This document shows positions 37,841-47,131 of a DNA stretch of 64,000 nt, one piece after another. Position numbers and translations under genes: made by a program. The stretch is from Microbacteriaceae bacterium (lineage in GTDB: Bacteria > Actinomycetota > Actinomycetes > Actinomycetales > Microbacteriaceae), in contig JAODMT010000024.1 in NCBI GenBank assembly GCA_025464975.1, positions 124,001-188,000 on the forward strand, read 5' to 3'. Each line of letters starts with the position of its first letter. Positions within the stretch are counted from its first letter, which is position 1. The notes beneath the pieces were generated by a model, which did not search any database, had not been told where the DNA came from, and was given only the letters and a program-made list of their open reading frames with translations.

Positions 37841-38052
37841 GCCCGCTCCAACCGGATGATTGCCTGCCGCCACCACGGCGAACCAGAAAGCGAGTTCAGA
37901 CTATTCCCGACTATTACAGTGGCGACTCCGATGGGCGGTCCGACGAGTCTGCTGGACCGAGGGCAAAGGGCGCACAGGCGATCGGTCGGACTGATCCTCG
38001 CGGCCTGGTCGCAACGGTACTGCTGTTCGTTCTGCACGCCATTGCCTCGGTC

Positions 38053-38322
38053 GTGCTTGCCGTTTCGGCGTTCTTCGGCCAGCTGGCATTTGGCGCCTGC
38101 GGCTTCATCGGCTCGGCTGGCAGATGCGACTACGCGCTCGGTACGGGCAGCTTCTACGCCTTCTTGGCCGTGGTGATTGTGGTCTTCGCCGCGGTGATCG
38201 CACGGATGGCGCGCGTCACCGGACGGCACGAGCGGAGTTGGCCCATTCCACTCATTGGCTCGACTTCACTGATTGCCGCCTACTTTGTTTACGTTGGGTT
38301 GATGAACGCTGCAATGCGCTAG
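38053..38322 (+). CDS. small membrane protein; true 5' end uncertain
   Basis: multi-TM; the reading frame continues upstream encoding more of TM1 (GLVATVLLFVLHAIASVV) with no ATG/GTG/TTG. Confidence 0.5.
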   Translation: MLAVSAFFGQLAFGACGFIGSAGRCDYALGTGSFYAFLAVVIVVFAAVIARMARVTGRHERSWPIPLIGSTSLIAAYFVYVGLMNAAMR

Positions 38323-38335
38323 CAAGCTATTCATT

Positions 38336-38353
38336 TATCGGTGCACGCCGATA
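38336..38353. promoter_or_regulatory. candidate CmtR/ArsR operator TATCGGTGCACGCCGATA
   Basis: 18-bp near-perfect dyad ending 10 nt before the ArsR-family start. Confidence 0.5.
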
Positions 38354-38363
38354 CAATCGGCGC

Positions 38364-38714
38364 ATGGCGATCATCCCTGCGATTGACCAGCGAACCGCGG
38401 CGGTCTCATTGTTCCGCTCCCTGGCCGACCCCACGCGCCTGGCGATCGTCCAACGACTCGCCGCGGGGGAGTCACGAGTGCGCGACCTGGTCGACGCGCT
38501 GGGATTGGCGCAATCCACCGTGTCCGAGCACGTCGCGTGCCTGCGCGACTGCGGACTGGTCGACGGGCGAACCGACGGCCGACAGACCTTCTATTTCCTG
38601 GCCCGTCCCGAGTTGATGGAGCTGCTCGAGGCCGCCGAAATTCTTCTCGAGGCAACCGGACACAAGGTCGACCTGTGCAGCGTCTACGGCACGAAGGCAC
38701 GAGCGGGCCAATGA
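38364..38714 (+). CDS. ArsR/SmtB family metal sensor, CmtR-like
   Basis: LADPTRLAIVQRLAAGESRVRDLVDALGLAQSTVSEHVACLRDCGLVDGRTDGRQTFYFL; CxxxC plus a downstream Cys as in CmtR. Confidence 0.9.
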   Translation: MAIIPAIDQRTAAVSLFRSLADPTRLAIVQRLAAGESRVRDLVDALGLAQSTVSEHVACLRDCGLVDGRTDGRQTFYFLARPELMELLEAAEILLEATGHKVDLCSVYGTKARAGQ

Positions 38715-39340
38715 CCGCCCTCACTGCACGGGACACCGAACGGCTCACCCGTCGCGCGCTCCGGCTCGCCCAGTTCACGGTCGCCTACAACGTCGTCGAG
38801 GGAATCGTGGCGCTCGCCGCCGGGATCGCCGCCGGCCTGGTGTCCCTCATCGGCTTCGGCCTCGATTCGGGTCTCGAATCCGCCACCGCCGTCCTGGTGG
38901 GAATTCGCCTCGCCGCCCGGCTCAGGCACGGGGAAGCCGACGAGAGGAGAGAACGACGCACCCTCAGGTTCGTCTCCATTACCTTTTTTCTCCTCGCCGC
39001 CTACGTCGTCGCCGCAGGAGCTCGTGACCTGATCGTCGGGGAACGGCCGGATGCCTCCCCCGTCGGGGTCGGCCTTCTGATTGCGTCGGTGGTCGTGATG
39101 CCGATCCTCGCGGCGCTGAAGCGACGCGTCGGCACTGCGCTGGGCGACAGCCTCATCCTGGCGGACGCGGCCGAGACCAAAATCTGTGTGCTGCTGAGCG
39201 TGTCGACGCTGCTCGGCCTCATCCTCTTCGCCCTCACCGGCGCGACCTGGATCGATCCGATAGCGGGCTTCGTGATCGCCGTGTTCGCGATCAACGAGGG
39301 ACGCGAAGCCTGGCACGGCGAGCTCGTCGACGACGACTAA
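38711..39340 (+). CDS. divergent CDF-like cation transporter
   Basis: six TM, LIGFGLDSGLESATAVLVGIRL and LILADAAETKIC; ATGA overlap with the regulator. Confidence 0.8.
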   Translation: MTALTARDTERLTRRALRLAQFTVAYNVVEGIVALAAGIAAGLVSLIGFGLDSGLESATAVLVGIRLAARLRHGEADERRERRTLRFVSITFFLLAAYVVAAGARDLIVGERPDASPVGVGLLIASVVVMPILAALKRRVGTALGDSLILADAAETKICVLLSVSTLLGLILFALTGATWIDPIAGFVIAVFAINEGREAWHGELVDDD

Positions 39341-39457
39341 CCGGCCGCCCGGCCGAGCACGGGCATGAACATCACACCACACCGCCGCTGATCAGGAATG
39401 TGCTCTGTATCAAGTGGGTTCCGGTGGGATAGGTAGAGCGGGAGAACGGAGCACACG

Positions 39458-40633
39458 GTGGACATTCTGGGCGAAATCGGTAAAGCACTCGCCATGGCCG
39501 GGTCCATGGGCTGGCAGATTCTCTGGCCCCTGATCCTCGGCTTCACCCTCTCCGGAGTAATCCAGGCGGTCATTCGCAAAGAGCAAATCACAAAACTGAT
39601 GAACGACGACTCGCCCCGATCGCTCAGCATCGCCTCAGGGCTCGGAGCGGCCTCCTCGTCCTGCTCCTACGCCGCCGTCGCTCTTGCCCGCGCGCTGGTG
39701 CGCCAGGGCGCGAACTTCACTGCGGCGATGGCGTTCGAGATAGCGTCCACGAATCTCGTCATCGAACTCGGCCTCATCCTTGCCTTTGTGATGGGCTGGC
39801 AATTCACCCTCGCCGAGTTCGTCGGTGGTCCGGTCATCATCCTTTTCGTCGCCCTCGGCTTCCGGCTCTGGATGCGCGGCAAAATTGTAGACGCCGCTCG
39901 CGAGCAGGCCGAAAAGGGCGTTGCCGGGTCCATGGAAGGTCACGCCGCGATGGACATGTCTGTCCAAGGCGAGGGGAGCTTCTGGAAACTGCTGCTCTCG
40001 AGAGCCGGCATCACGTCGGTGTCGCGGTACTTCGTCATGGACTGGGCTGCCGTACTCCGTGACATCGTGATCTGCCTGCTGATCGCGGGCGCATTCGCCG
40101 CCTGGGTGCCGAGACAATGGCTGCAGGCGGTCTTCTTTGAACACAACCCCACCCTGGCATTCCTCCTCGGCCCGCTCGTCGGCCCGCTGATCGCCGTGGT
40201 CAGCTTCGTCTGCTCCGTCGGCAATGTGCCGCTGGCCGCGGTGCTGTGGAATGGCGGCATCAGCTTCGGCGGGGTGATCAGCTTCATCTTCGCCGACCTC
40301 ATCATCGTGCCGATCATCCTGATCTACCGGAAGTATTACGGCACCAAGGCCGCTTTCCGGATCACCGCCATCTTTTACGGGGCCATGGCGATTGCCGGCT
40401 ACCTCGTCGAACTCCTCTTCACCCCGCTTCACCTGGTGCCCACCAACCGCAACCTCACCATCATCGACTCCGGTATCAGTTGGAACTACACCACCTGGCT
40501 CAACATCGCCTTCCTCGTCCTTGCCGCGATCCTGCTCGTCGTCTTCTTCCGAAGCGGAAGCGGCAGCATGCTCCGGATGATGGGTGGCTCGCCAGAGACG
40601 GGTCATGAACACGAGCATGACGCCGTCGGGTAA
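39458..40633 (+). CDS. permease (DUF318/ArsP-type, SO_0444-like metal efflux)
   Basis: SGLGAASSSCSYAAVALARALVRQGANFTAAMAFEIASTNLVIELG, SFVCSVGNVPLAAVLWNGGISFGGV, His-rich tail GHEHEHD. Confidence 0.88.
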   Translation: MDILGEIGKALAMAGSMGWQILWPLILGFTLSGVIQAVIRKEQITKLMNDDSPRSLSIASGLGAASSSCSYAAVALARALVRQGANFTAAMAFEIASTNLVIELGLILAFVMGWQFTLAEFVGGPVIILFVALGFRLWMRGKIVDAAREQAEKGVAGSMEGHAAMDMSVQGEGSFWKLLLSRAGITSVSRYFVMDWAAVLRDIVICLLIAGAFAAWVPRQWLQAVFFEHNPTLAFLLGPLVGPLIAVVSFVCSVGNVPLAAVLWNGGISFGGVISFIFADLIIVPIILIYRKYYGTKAAFRITAIFYGAMAIAGYLVELLFTPLHLVPTNRNLTIIDSGISWNYTTWLNIAFLVLAAILLVVFFRSGSGSMLRMMGGSPETGHEHEHDAVG

Positions 40634-40707
40634 CCAGGTCCGATCATCTGCCGGACTCGATCGCCCCACGAGTTGCGCGACGGTGGCGTGGTGGCGACGG
40701 CGCCTGC

Positions 40708-41577
40708 CTATCCCGCGGCGGCGAACGACTCGACGTACCGGGCGAATTGCAGTGTGGCGGCCACGCTGCCGGGACGCGGCTTGTCGTCCCATTGGTGTTC
40801 ACGGTCGGCCATCACCTGAACCAACAACGGATGCCACTGTTCGTCCAAAACATTAAGCGCCCACAGGAGGGCAGCTCGTTTTGAGGTGATCTCCCCGGTA
40901 TGCAGTGTGTGCAACATCCGACAGTGCGCCGTAACCATGTAGCGCTGGGTCCAGGCGATCTCAAAGGTCGTCCACTCGAGCAGGTCTTCGAGGAGACGGG
41001 GCAACAGGCGCCTCATCGTCTCCTGCAGAACCGCGCCCGGAACCGGATCCACCAGGGTCTTAGGGTCGGGGCCGACCAAGGCGATGCCGCGTTCCCGAAG
41101 GGTCCATCGGACTACATCGGTGTTGCAGTGGGTCGACCACTCCATCGCCTGGTGGCCCCGGTCAACATACAACCAGGGGACGTCGAGCCCGTGGAGGGAC
41201 TTCAGCTGCGCGCGGTCGGGGTACGCCCCTTCCAGATCTCTGCACCAATGACCTGAACGGTGGGGGAATTCGCGATGAAGCTCGCGCAGGCCGGCCTCCT
41301 GATCTGCGGTGATCGGGCCGTTGACCGGGATGAGGAAGTCGCAGTCGCTGTACTCGTCCGCGTCGCCCACGGCAAAGGATCCCTCGAGGTAAGCGCCGAC
41401 GAAATTGTCCTGTAGGACGTCGCGGGCTCGCTGAGTCAGTTCGGTCAGCAATTGATTGAGTTCGGGAAACTGCGTGGGATCGGGGTTGATCGGGCCGAGC
41501 GGGTCGGCATGCGAATCAGGCACGGCTGCTCCGTCAGGGAGGAAGTTGAATTCGTGCACGGGCATGATGCACCGCAC
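40708..41577 (-). CDS. nucleotidyltransferase with aminoglycoside adenylyltransferase-like domain (DUF4111)
   Basis: AYLEGSFAVGDADEYSDCDFLIPV pol-beta NTase motif; LHTLHTGEITSKRAALLWAL. Confidence 0.8.
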   Translation of the reverse strand: MRCIMPVHEFNFLPDGAAVPDSHADPLGPINPDPTQFPELNQLLTELTQRARDVLQDNFVGAYLEGSFAVGDADEYSDCDFLIPVNGPITADQEAGLRELHREFPHRSGHWCRDLEGAYPDRAQLKSLHGLDVPWLYVDRGHQAMEWSTHCNTDVVRWTLRERGIALVGPDPKTLVDPVPGAVLQETMRRLLPRLLEDLLEWTTFEIAWTQRYMVTAHCRMLHTLHTGEITSKRAALLWALNVLDEQWHPLLVQVMADREHQWDDKPRPGSVAATLQFARYVESFAAAG

Positions 41578-41637
41578 GGCAAGGATCCGCAGGTGGCGGG
41601 GTGACCGACTCTAGTCGCCCCGAGGGCGGCCGTCGAG

Positions 41638-42936
41638 CTACGCGCGAAGGCCCTGCTGCTCATCCGGAGCGGTGTCACCGGATGCGCCGTCCCGAAGCTC
41701 CAGTCCCGCGATCTCGATGCCGAACAGCGCGTTGACGGCGGCGCTGAATGACGCGCCTTCCCCGGACCGGGCCAGCTCTCGAGCGCGTACGGACGGGGTG
41801 TGGAGCAGAACACCGGTGAGGTGACGAAGGGCAGCCTCGATGCGACCGTCGTCGTCGCCGCGTGCTTTCGCTCGAACGATCTCCGACTCGAGTAACTCGA
41901 AGACGTGGCTGCGGAGGGCGACGATGGCGGGAGCCAACTGCTGTTCCGCGGCGTGAGCGGCAAACTCAGACGCCGCTTCGCTCACGAGGGCACGAGCGTC
42001 ACTCGTCGCGCTCAGCTCCTCGAGGGGGGCATGCAGGCTGATCGTCTCAAGGTCGAGCAGTTCAATGCCGTCGACGCCCGAGACGTCGGGGTCGACGTTG
42101 CGCGGCAGTCCGAGGTCGATCACGATGCGCCGGGCGCCGGGGGAGAGCAGTCGAGCCGAAATGACCGGTGCCTCGGAGGAGGTGCATGTGATGACAACAT
42201 CGGCCGCAGCGAGGGCGGCCACAAGGTCAGTGCTCGCGGAAAGGCCGAGACGCAGGGCGAACTTCGATGCCCGACCGGACGGCGAGAACACCGTGACGTT
42301 CTCGGCTCCGCGGTCTCTGAGCGCCGCGACCGTGGTGGCGGCGTACTGCCCGGTGCCGACAATCAAGACCCGGGTCTCGGCCCAATCGGCTATTCGGCTT
42401 GACGCCAGCTCGAGGCCGAGCCTGACGAGCGAGCGGCCGGCGCCGCCGATCGCCGTGTTGTTCTTCACCCCGCGCGAGGTGCTGGCCGCCTTCTGGAACA
42501 GTCGCTCCAGACCGGATGACGTGGTGCCGGCCGTCCTCGCGTGCTCGAGCGCCCTGCGCACCTGGCCGGAGATCTCGTCTTCGCCGACGATGACAGACTC
42601 GAGCCCGGACGATACGGCGAACAAGTGCTCGGCAACGCTGTCTCCGAGAAGCACTGTGACGGTGTCCCGGAGCTCCGCTGGCTCAACGCCGCTCGCGGCG
42701 CTGATGACCCTGACCGTGTTCTCCACCGTGGCTGTCGTCGTCGCCATCTCCGTCGACACAGACTCGTCGATCTCGATGTACGCCTCGAATCGATTGCAGG
42801 TGGCGAGAACCACGGCGCCGGAGACGAGGTCGCCATCGTTGACGAGGGTCCCCGCGGCGCGGGGGGCACCGATTGACAGCTTCTCGAGAATTTCAAAGCT
42901 GGCGTTTCGGTGGTTAGCGGTCAGACATACAAGCAC
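41638..42936 (-). CDS. hemA: glutamyl-tRNA reductase
   Basis: [64 protein letters not shown]. Confidence 0.95.
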   Translation of the reverse strand: MLVCLTANHRNASFEILEKLSIGAPRAAGTLVNDGDLVSGAVVLATCNRFEAYIEIDESVSTEMATTTATVENTVRVISAASGVEPAELRDTVTVLLGDSVAEHLFAVSSGLESVIVGEDEISGQVRRALEHARTAGTTSSGLERLFQKAASTSRGVKNNTAIGGAGRSLVRLGLELASSRIADWAETRVLIVGTGQYAATTVAALRDRGAENVTVFSPSGRASKFALRLGLSASTDLVAALAAADVVITCTSSEAPVISARLLSPGARRIVIDLGLPRNVDPDVSGVDGIELLDLETISLHAPLEELSATSDARALVSEAASEFAAHAAEQQLAPAIVALRSHVFELLESEIVRAKARGDDDGRIEAALRHLTGVLLHTPSVRARELARSGEGASFSAAVNALFGIEIAGLELRDGASGDTAPDEQQGLRA

Positions 42937-43011
42937 CTCAACAGCCTACGTCCGGTGATGCGGACACGGCTGCGGAAGTGCCTCCCAGCAGGCTCGCACA
43001 TACTTAAACAC

Positions 43012-44088
43012 GTGAATCTCCCAGCAACGCACCCGCTTCTCGATGGTCGGACGGCCGGCTCATCCCTCATTCGCGCATATCGAGGGGAACGCCCGGAGGT
43101 CACCCCCGTGTGGTTCATGCGCCAAGCCGGCCGCTCGCTGCCCGAATACCGGGAGTTGCGAGTCGGCTCCAATATGCTCGACGCCTGTCTCGACCCGCAC
43201 CTCTCGAGCGAGATCACCCTGCAGCCGGTGCGTCGACACGGAGTGGACGCCGCAATCTTCTTCAGCGACATCGTCGTCCCGCTCAAGCTTGCCGGCGTCG
43301 ACGTCGACATCGTTCCCGGACGCGGGCCGGTGCTCGGTGCCCCGATCCGCACGGCTGCGGATGTCGCCGCCCTGCTTCCGCTCGACCCGGAGGCCCTCGC
43401 CCCGATCGCGGAGGGAGTGGCGCGCACCGTCGCCGAGCTTGGCAACACTCCGCTCATCGGATTTGCCGGTGCCCCGTTCACCCTCGCCGCGTACCTCGTC
43501 GAGGGGGGACCGTCGAAGGATCACCTGCGGGCTCGAACGCTCATGCACGCCGACCCCGAAACCTGGGATGCCCTGCTTACCTGGGCTGCCGGCGTCACCG
43601 GCACCTTCCTCCGTGCCCAGGTTCTCGCCGGGGCGAGCGCCACACAGCTCTTCGACTCCTGGGTCGGGTCGCTTGCCGTCGCCGACTACGAATCGCGCGT
43701 TGCCCCGTACTCGGCGATGGCCATCGGCCACGTGAAGGATCTCGGTGTTCCGGTCGTGCACTTTGGCGTCGGCACCGCGGAACTGCTGCCGTCGATGCTC
43801 GCGATCGGCGCCGACGTCATGGGAGTCGACGATCGCATCCCGCTCGATGAGGCCGTTCGCCGGCTGGGAAACGGGGTGCCGCTCCAAGGCAACATCAATC
43901 CCGCGCTGCTCGCCGCGCCGTGGCCGGTTCTCGAGGCGCATGTGCTCGACGTCATCCGGCGCGGCCGCGCCGCCCGCTCCCACGTGCTGAACCTTGGTCA
44001 CGGAGTGCCGCCGGAGACCGACCCCGATGTGCTCACGCGCATCGTCGAGCTCGCGCACTCCCCGGCCGCGGAGTCCGTTCATGGCTAG
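43012..44088 (+). CDS. hemE: uroporphyrinogen decarboxylase
   Basis: PVWFMRQAGRSLPEYRELR, IGFAGAPFTLAAYLVEGG, LGHGVPPETDPDVL; GTG at 43012. Confidence 0.95.
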   Translation: MNLPATHPLLDGRTAGSSLIRAYRGERPEVTPVWFMRQAGRSLPEYRELRVGSNMLDACLDPHLSSEITLQPVRRHGVDAAIFFSDIVVPLKLAGVDVDIVPGRGPVLGAPIRTAADVAALLPLDPEALAPIAEGVARTVAELGNTPLIGFAGAPFTLAAYLVEGGPSKDHLRARTLMHADPETWDALLTWAAGVTGTFLRAQVLAGASATQLFDSWVGSLAVADYESRVAPYSAMAIGHVKDLGVPVVHFGVGTAELLPSMLAIGADVMGVDDRIPLDEAVRRLGNGVPLQGNINPALLAAPWPVLEAHVLDVIRRGRAARSHVLNLGHGVPPETDPDVLTRIVELAHSPAAESVHG

Positions 44089-45340
44089 CGTCGTCATCGT
44101 CGGCGGCGGCATGGCCGGGCTCGTGGTCGCGCGCGATCTCGTTCTCGGGGGAATGACCGTCACACTGCTCGAGGCCTCCGATCATCTCGGTGGCAAGGTG
44201 GCGCGCCACACCGTAGCCGGAATCGAGCTCGACGCCGGCGCGGAGAGCTTCGCAACGCGGAGGGGCACCGTCGCCGAACTCGCGAGGCAGCTCGGACTCG
44301 AGGCGGCGATCGTCCCTCCGAATCCCGATGGCGCGTGGCTGCAGAACGCCACCGGGTCGGCGTTCCCGCTGCCGAAGACCGGCATCCTCGGCATTCCCGG
44401 TACCCCGATGGCGTCCGACGTGATCGAAGTCATCGGCTTCTGGGCGGCGCTGCGCGCCCAGCTCGACGAACTCATGCTCGGATTCGTTGGTGGGAAGGAG
44501 AAGAGTCTCGGGCGACTGGTGCGTCGCCGGATGGGGGACGCCGTGCTCGAGAGGCTGGTTGCGCCGGTGACCCTCGGGATTCACTCCAAGCACCCCGACG
44601 ATCTCGACGTCGACGTCGTCGCCCCCGGACTTCGCAAGGCGCTCCTCAAAACCGGCTCGCTTTCCCATGCCGTGCGACAGCTGCGCGAAGCGGCCCCGGC
44701 CGGTTCGGCCGTCGCCGGGATCAGCGGCGGGATGTTCGAACTCGTCGAGGCGCTGCGGCGCGACCTCGATCGGTTCGGCGTCACCGTCCGGCTCTCCACC
44801 CCGGTCAGCTCGGTGGATTCATCCGGCGCGATGGTCGCGGACGGTGAACGATTCGATGCCGACCACGTCGTGCTGGCGACCTCCCTCCGGCCGCTCGAGC
44901 AGGCGTCGATCGTTCTTGCCACGCTCGTCGTCGACGCGCCCGAACTGGATTCCGCGCCTCGCGGCACCGGCGTGCTCGTTGCGCCGGGGGCGCCAGGGAT
45001 CCGCGCAAAGGCGCTGACCCACGCAACGGTCAAGTGGCGCTGGCTTGCCGACAAAGTCGACGCAAGCCGACATGTGCTTCGGCTCTCGTACAATCAGGCA
45101 CCCGCCGACGGCCTGCGCGAGCTCGCAATCGAGGATGCCAGCCAGTTGCTCGGCGTGCCGCTGAACGCGGCGAGCATCATCGGCTTCGACCGGGTGGAAT
45201 GGGCCCCGCCGGCGGCAGCCCCGGACGTCGTTTCCGGGGTCACAGCGGTCGGGGAGGGGGTCTCCGGCACCGGTCTCGCCGCGGTGATCGGGCACGCGAG
45301 AAACGAAGCTGGACGTTTGCTGAAGGGCGTAGACGGGTAA
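44081..45340 (+). CDS. cgoX: coproporphyrinogen/protoporphyrinogen oxidase (HemY/CgoX)
   Basis: VVIVGGGMAGLVVARDLVLGGMTVTLLEASDHLGGKV; in heme operon; ATG at 44081. Confidence 0.9.
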   Translation: MASVVIVGGGMAGLVVARDLVLGGMTVTLLEASDHLGGKVARHTVAGIELDAGAESFATRRGTVAELARQLGLEAAIVPPNPDGAWLQNATGSAFPLPKTGILGIPGTPMASDVIEVIGFWAALRAQLDELMLGFVGGKEKSLGRLVRRRMGDAVLERLVAPVTLGIHSKHPDDLDVDVVAPGLRKALLKTGSLSHAVRQLREAAPAGSAVAGISGGMFELVEALRRDLDRFGVTVRLSTPVSSVDSSGAMVADGERFDADHVVLATSLRPLEQASIVLATLVVDAPELDSAPRGTGVLVAPGAPGIRAKALTHATVKWRWLADKVDASRHVLRLSYNQAPADGLRELAIEDASQLLGVPLNAASIIGFDRVEWAPPAAAPDVVSGVTAVGEGVSGTGLAAVIGHARNEAGRLLKGVDG

Positions 45341-45408
45341 GCCCCGGGGGCTACTGTGGGGACAGGTCCTCAACTATGCCCATTCGGGCCGGGCAGAACG
45401 GAGCAATC

Positions 45409-45702
45409 ATGCGAGGCAAACTTCAACTTCTCGTCGGACTGGCCGCTGGATACGTACTCGGTTCGCGCGCCGGTCGCCAGCGCTACGAAGAAATCAAGCG
45501 CGTCGCCGTGAAGCTCTGGAACGACCCGCGCGTGCAGACCCAGGTGAAGAATGCCGAGGGGTACGCGAAGGACATGGCTCCGCAGGTCGTGGACTTTCTG
45601 AGTGACGGAGCAAAGAAGGTCGCCTCGCGGGGACGCGGACCCTCCAAGCAGACCCCAGCAAACCCACGGGCCGCATCGGCGAAGCCCTCCGCGGCCGAGT
45701 AG
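45409..45702 (+). CDS. YtxH-like small membrane-anchored protein
   Basis: MRGKLQLLVGLAAGYVLGSRAGRQRYEEIKR. Confidence 0.75.
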   Translation: MRGKLQLLVGLAAGYVLGSRAGRQRYEEIKRVAVKLWNDPRVQTQVKNAEGYAKDMAPQVVDFLSDGAKKVASRGRGPSKQTPANPRAASAKPSAAE

Positions 45703-45708
45703 CTCGCC

Positions 45709-46119
45709 GTGAGCGACGAAAGATACTCGAAGCGCCCACTCCTCAGCCTCATCGCCGACCTGCCAAAGCTGGCGATCGCGCAGGTCAAGAACGAGTTCGA
45801 CCAGTTCAAACGGGAGATGGTCGCCAAGCTGAAGCACGCCAGCGTGGGAATCGGACTGCTCGCTGGAGCGGCATTCTTCGGCTTCTTCCTGCTGGCCGTG
45901 CTCATCGCGGCCGCTATCCTTGGGTTCGCCACCATCGTCCCCGGCTGGCTCGCCGCCCTCATCGTCGCGGTGATCTTGTTGATCATCGTGCTCGTGCTCG
46001 CGCTGGTCGGCATCCGGCAGCTCAAGCGGGGAATGCCTCCGGCGCCGACGCAGACCATCACGAGTGTCAAGAAAGACGTGAACGCCATCAAAGGCATCGG
46101 GAAGAGGACCAGTCGATGA
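45709..46119 (+). CDS. phage holin family / Holin-X-like membrane protein
   Basis: charged N-terminal helix followed by two TMs; LPKLAIAQVKNEFDQFKREM...; GTG start. Confidence 0.75.
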   Translation: MSDERYSKRPLLSLIADLPKLAIAQVKNEFDQFKREMVAKLKHASVGIGLLAGAAFFGFFLLAVLIAAAILGFATIVPGWLAALIVAVILLIIVLVLALVGIRQLKRGMPPAPTQTITSVKKDVNAIKGIGKRTSR

Positions 46120-46340
46120 GCGATCCGATCGAGGCACGGCTCACAGAGACCCGTTCGGAGCTCGAGCAGACGCTTGACGCGATTCAGGACCGGCTCAACG
46201 TGCGAAAGCAACTCGGCAAATATGCAGCCAAGGCCAAGGCTTCATACAAAAGCCGACCCGTACCGTGGATAGTTGGGGCGACCGCCGCGGCAATTGTGAT
46301 CGGTGGCCTCGCGGCCTGGGCGATCTTCGGAGACGACTAG
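46116..46340 (+). CDS. DUF3618-like membrane protein
   Basis: IEARLTETRSELEQTLDAIQDRLNVRKQ followed by a C-terminal TM; ATGA overlap. Confidence 0.8.
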   Translation: MSDPIEARLTETRSELEQTLDAIQDRLNVRKQLGKYAAKAKASYKSRPVPWIVGATAAAIVIGGLAAWAIFGDD

Positions 46341-46459
46341 ACCGGTTGGCGCTGGGTGACCGGCGTGCAACAAACCAACCATCGCAACCCAAAAGCTCTC
46401 CACGCAATGACGCCCGGCCGCTTTTTGTTCTCGCAGAGATGCGAGGGAGGATAGACGGC

Positions 46460-47131
46460 ATGAGCTCCACCACCCCCAGCCCGAGCGGATACACCCTGTG
46501 GGCGGTCTTCCGCCGCGACCCGGCGAACCCTGCCGGAGACGATGTGGAGTCGCTGGCACAGGCGGTTCGTGGTGTCGAGGACCTCGGCGTGACCGTGCGC
46601 GGCTTCTACGATGTCTCCAGCCTGAGGGCGGATGCCGACATCATGGTCTGGCTGCACGGCGGCGCGCCAGAGACCCTTCAGCGCGCGCTGCGTGAGCTTC
46701 GTCGCAGCCCGCTGCTGAAGACCATGCTGCCGACGTGGAATGCCATGGGCGTTCACGTCGACGCCGAGTTCGCGGCCAATCACCGCCCGTCGTTCATGCG
46801 CGGCATCGACCCGGAGGCCTGGGTTACCGTCTACCCGTTTGTGCGTTCCTACGACTGGTACCTGCTGCCGGACGAGGAGCGCAGCGCGATGCTCTCGGAT
46901 CACGGGCGCAAGGGCAGCGAATACCGTCAGGTGCGCGCCAACACCGTCGCATCCTTCGCCCTCGGCGACTACGAGTGGATTCTTGCCCTCGAGGCCCCGG
47001 AACTCGTCGACCTGGTCGACCTCATGCGCCACCTTCGGCAGACCGAGGCCCGGCGCCACGTGCGCGAGGAAGTACCGTTCTTCACCGGTCGACGCATCTC
47101 GATCGAGGAGATTCCCGAGGTTCTGTTGTGA
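46460..47131 (+). CDS. hemQ: coproheme decarboxylase HemQ (ChdC)
   Basis: YTLWAVFRRDP, PFVRSYDWYLLPDEERSAMLSDHGRKGSEY; between cgoX and ferrochelatase genes. Confidence 0.92.
   Translation: MSSTTPSPSGYTLWAVFRRDPANPAGDDVESLAQAVRGVEDLGVTVRGFYDVSSLRADADIMVWLHGGAPETLQRALRELRRSPLLKTMLPTWNAMGVHVDAEFAANHRPSFMRGIDPEAWVTVYPFVRSYDWYLLPDEERSAMLSDHGRKGSEYRQVRANTVASFALGDYEWILALEAPELVDLVDLMRHLRQTEARRHVREEVPFFTGRRISIEEIPEVLL

Noticed and set aside
39635-40792. 385-aa minus-strand ORF antisense to the permease
   Set aside because: Highly charged low-complexity translation; the plus strand encodes a recognisable permease.
45709-46119. Prophage holin
   Set aside because: Holin-X-like family name only; no phage genes nearby and the gene sits in the heme operon.
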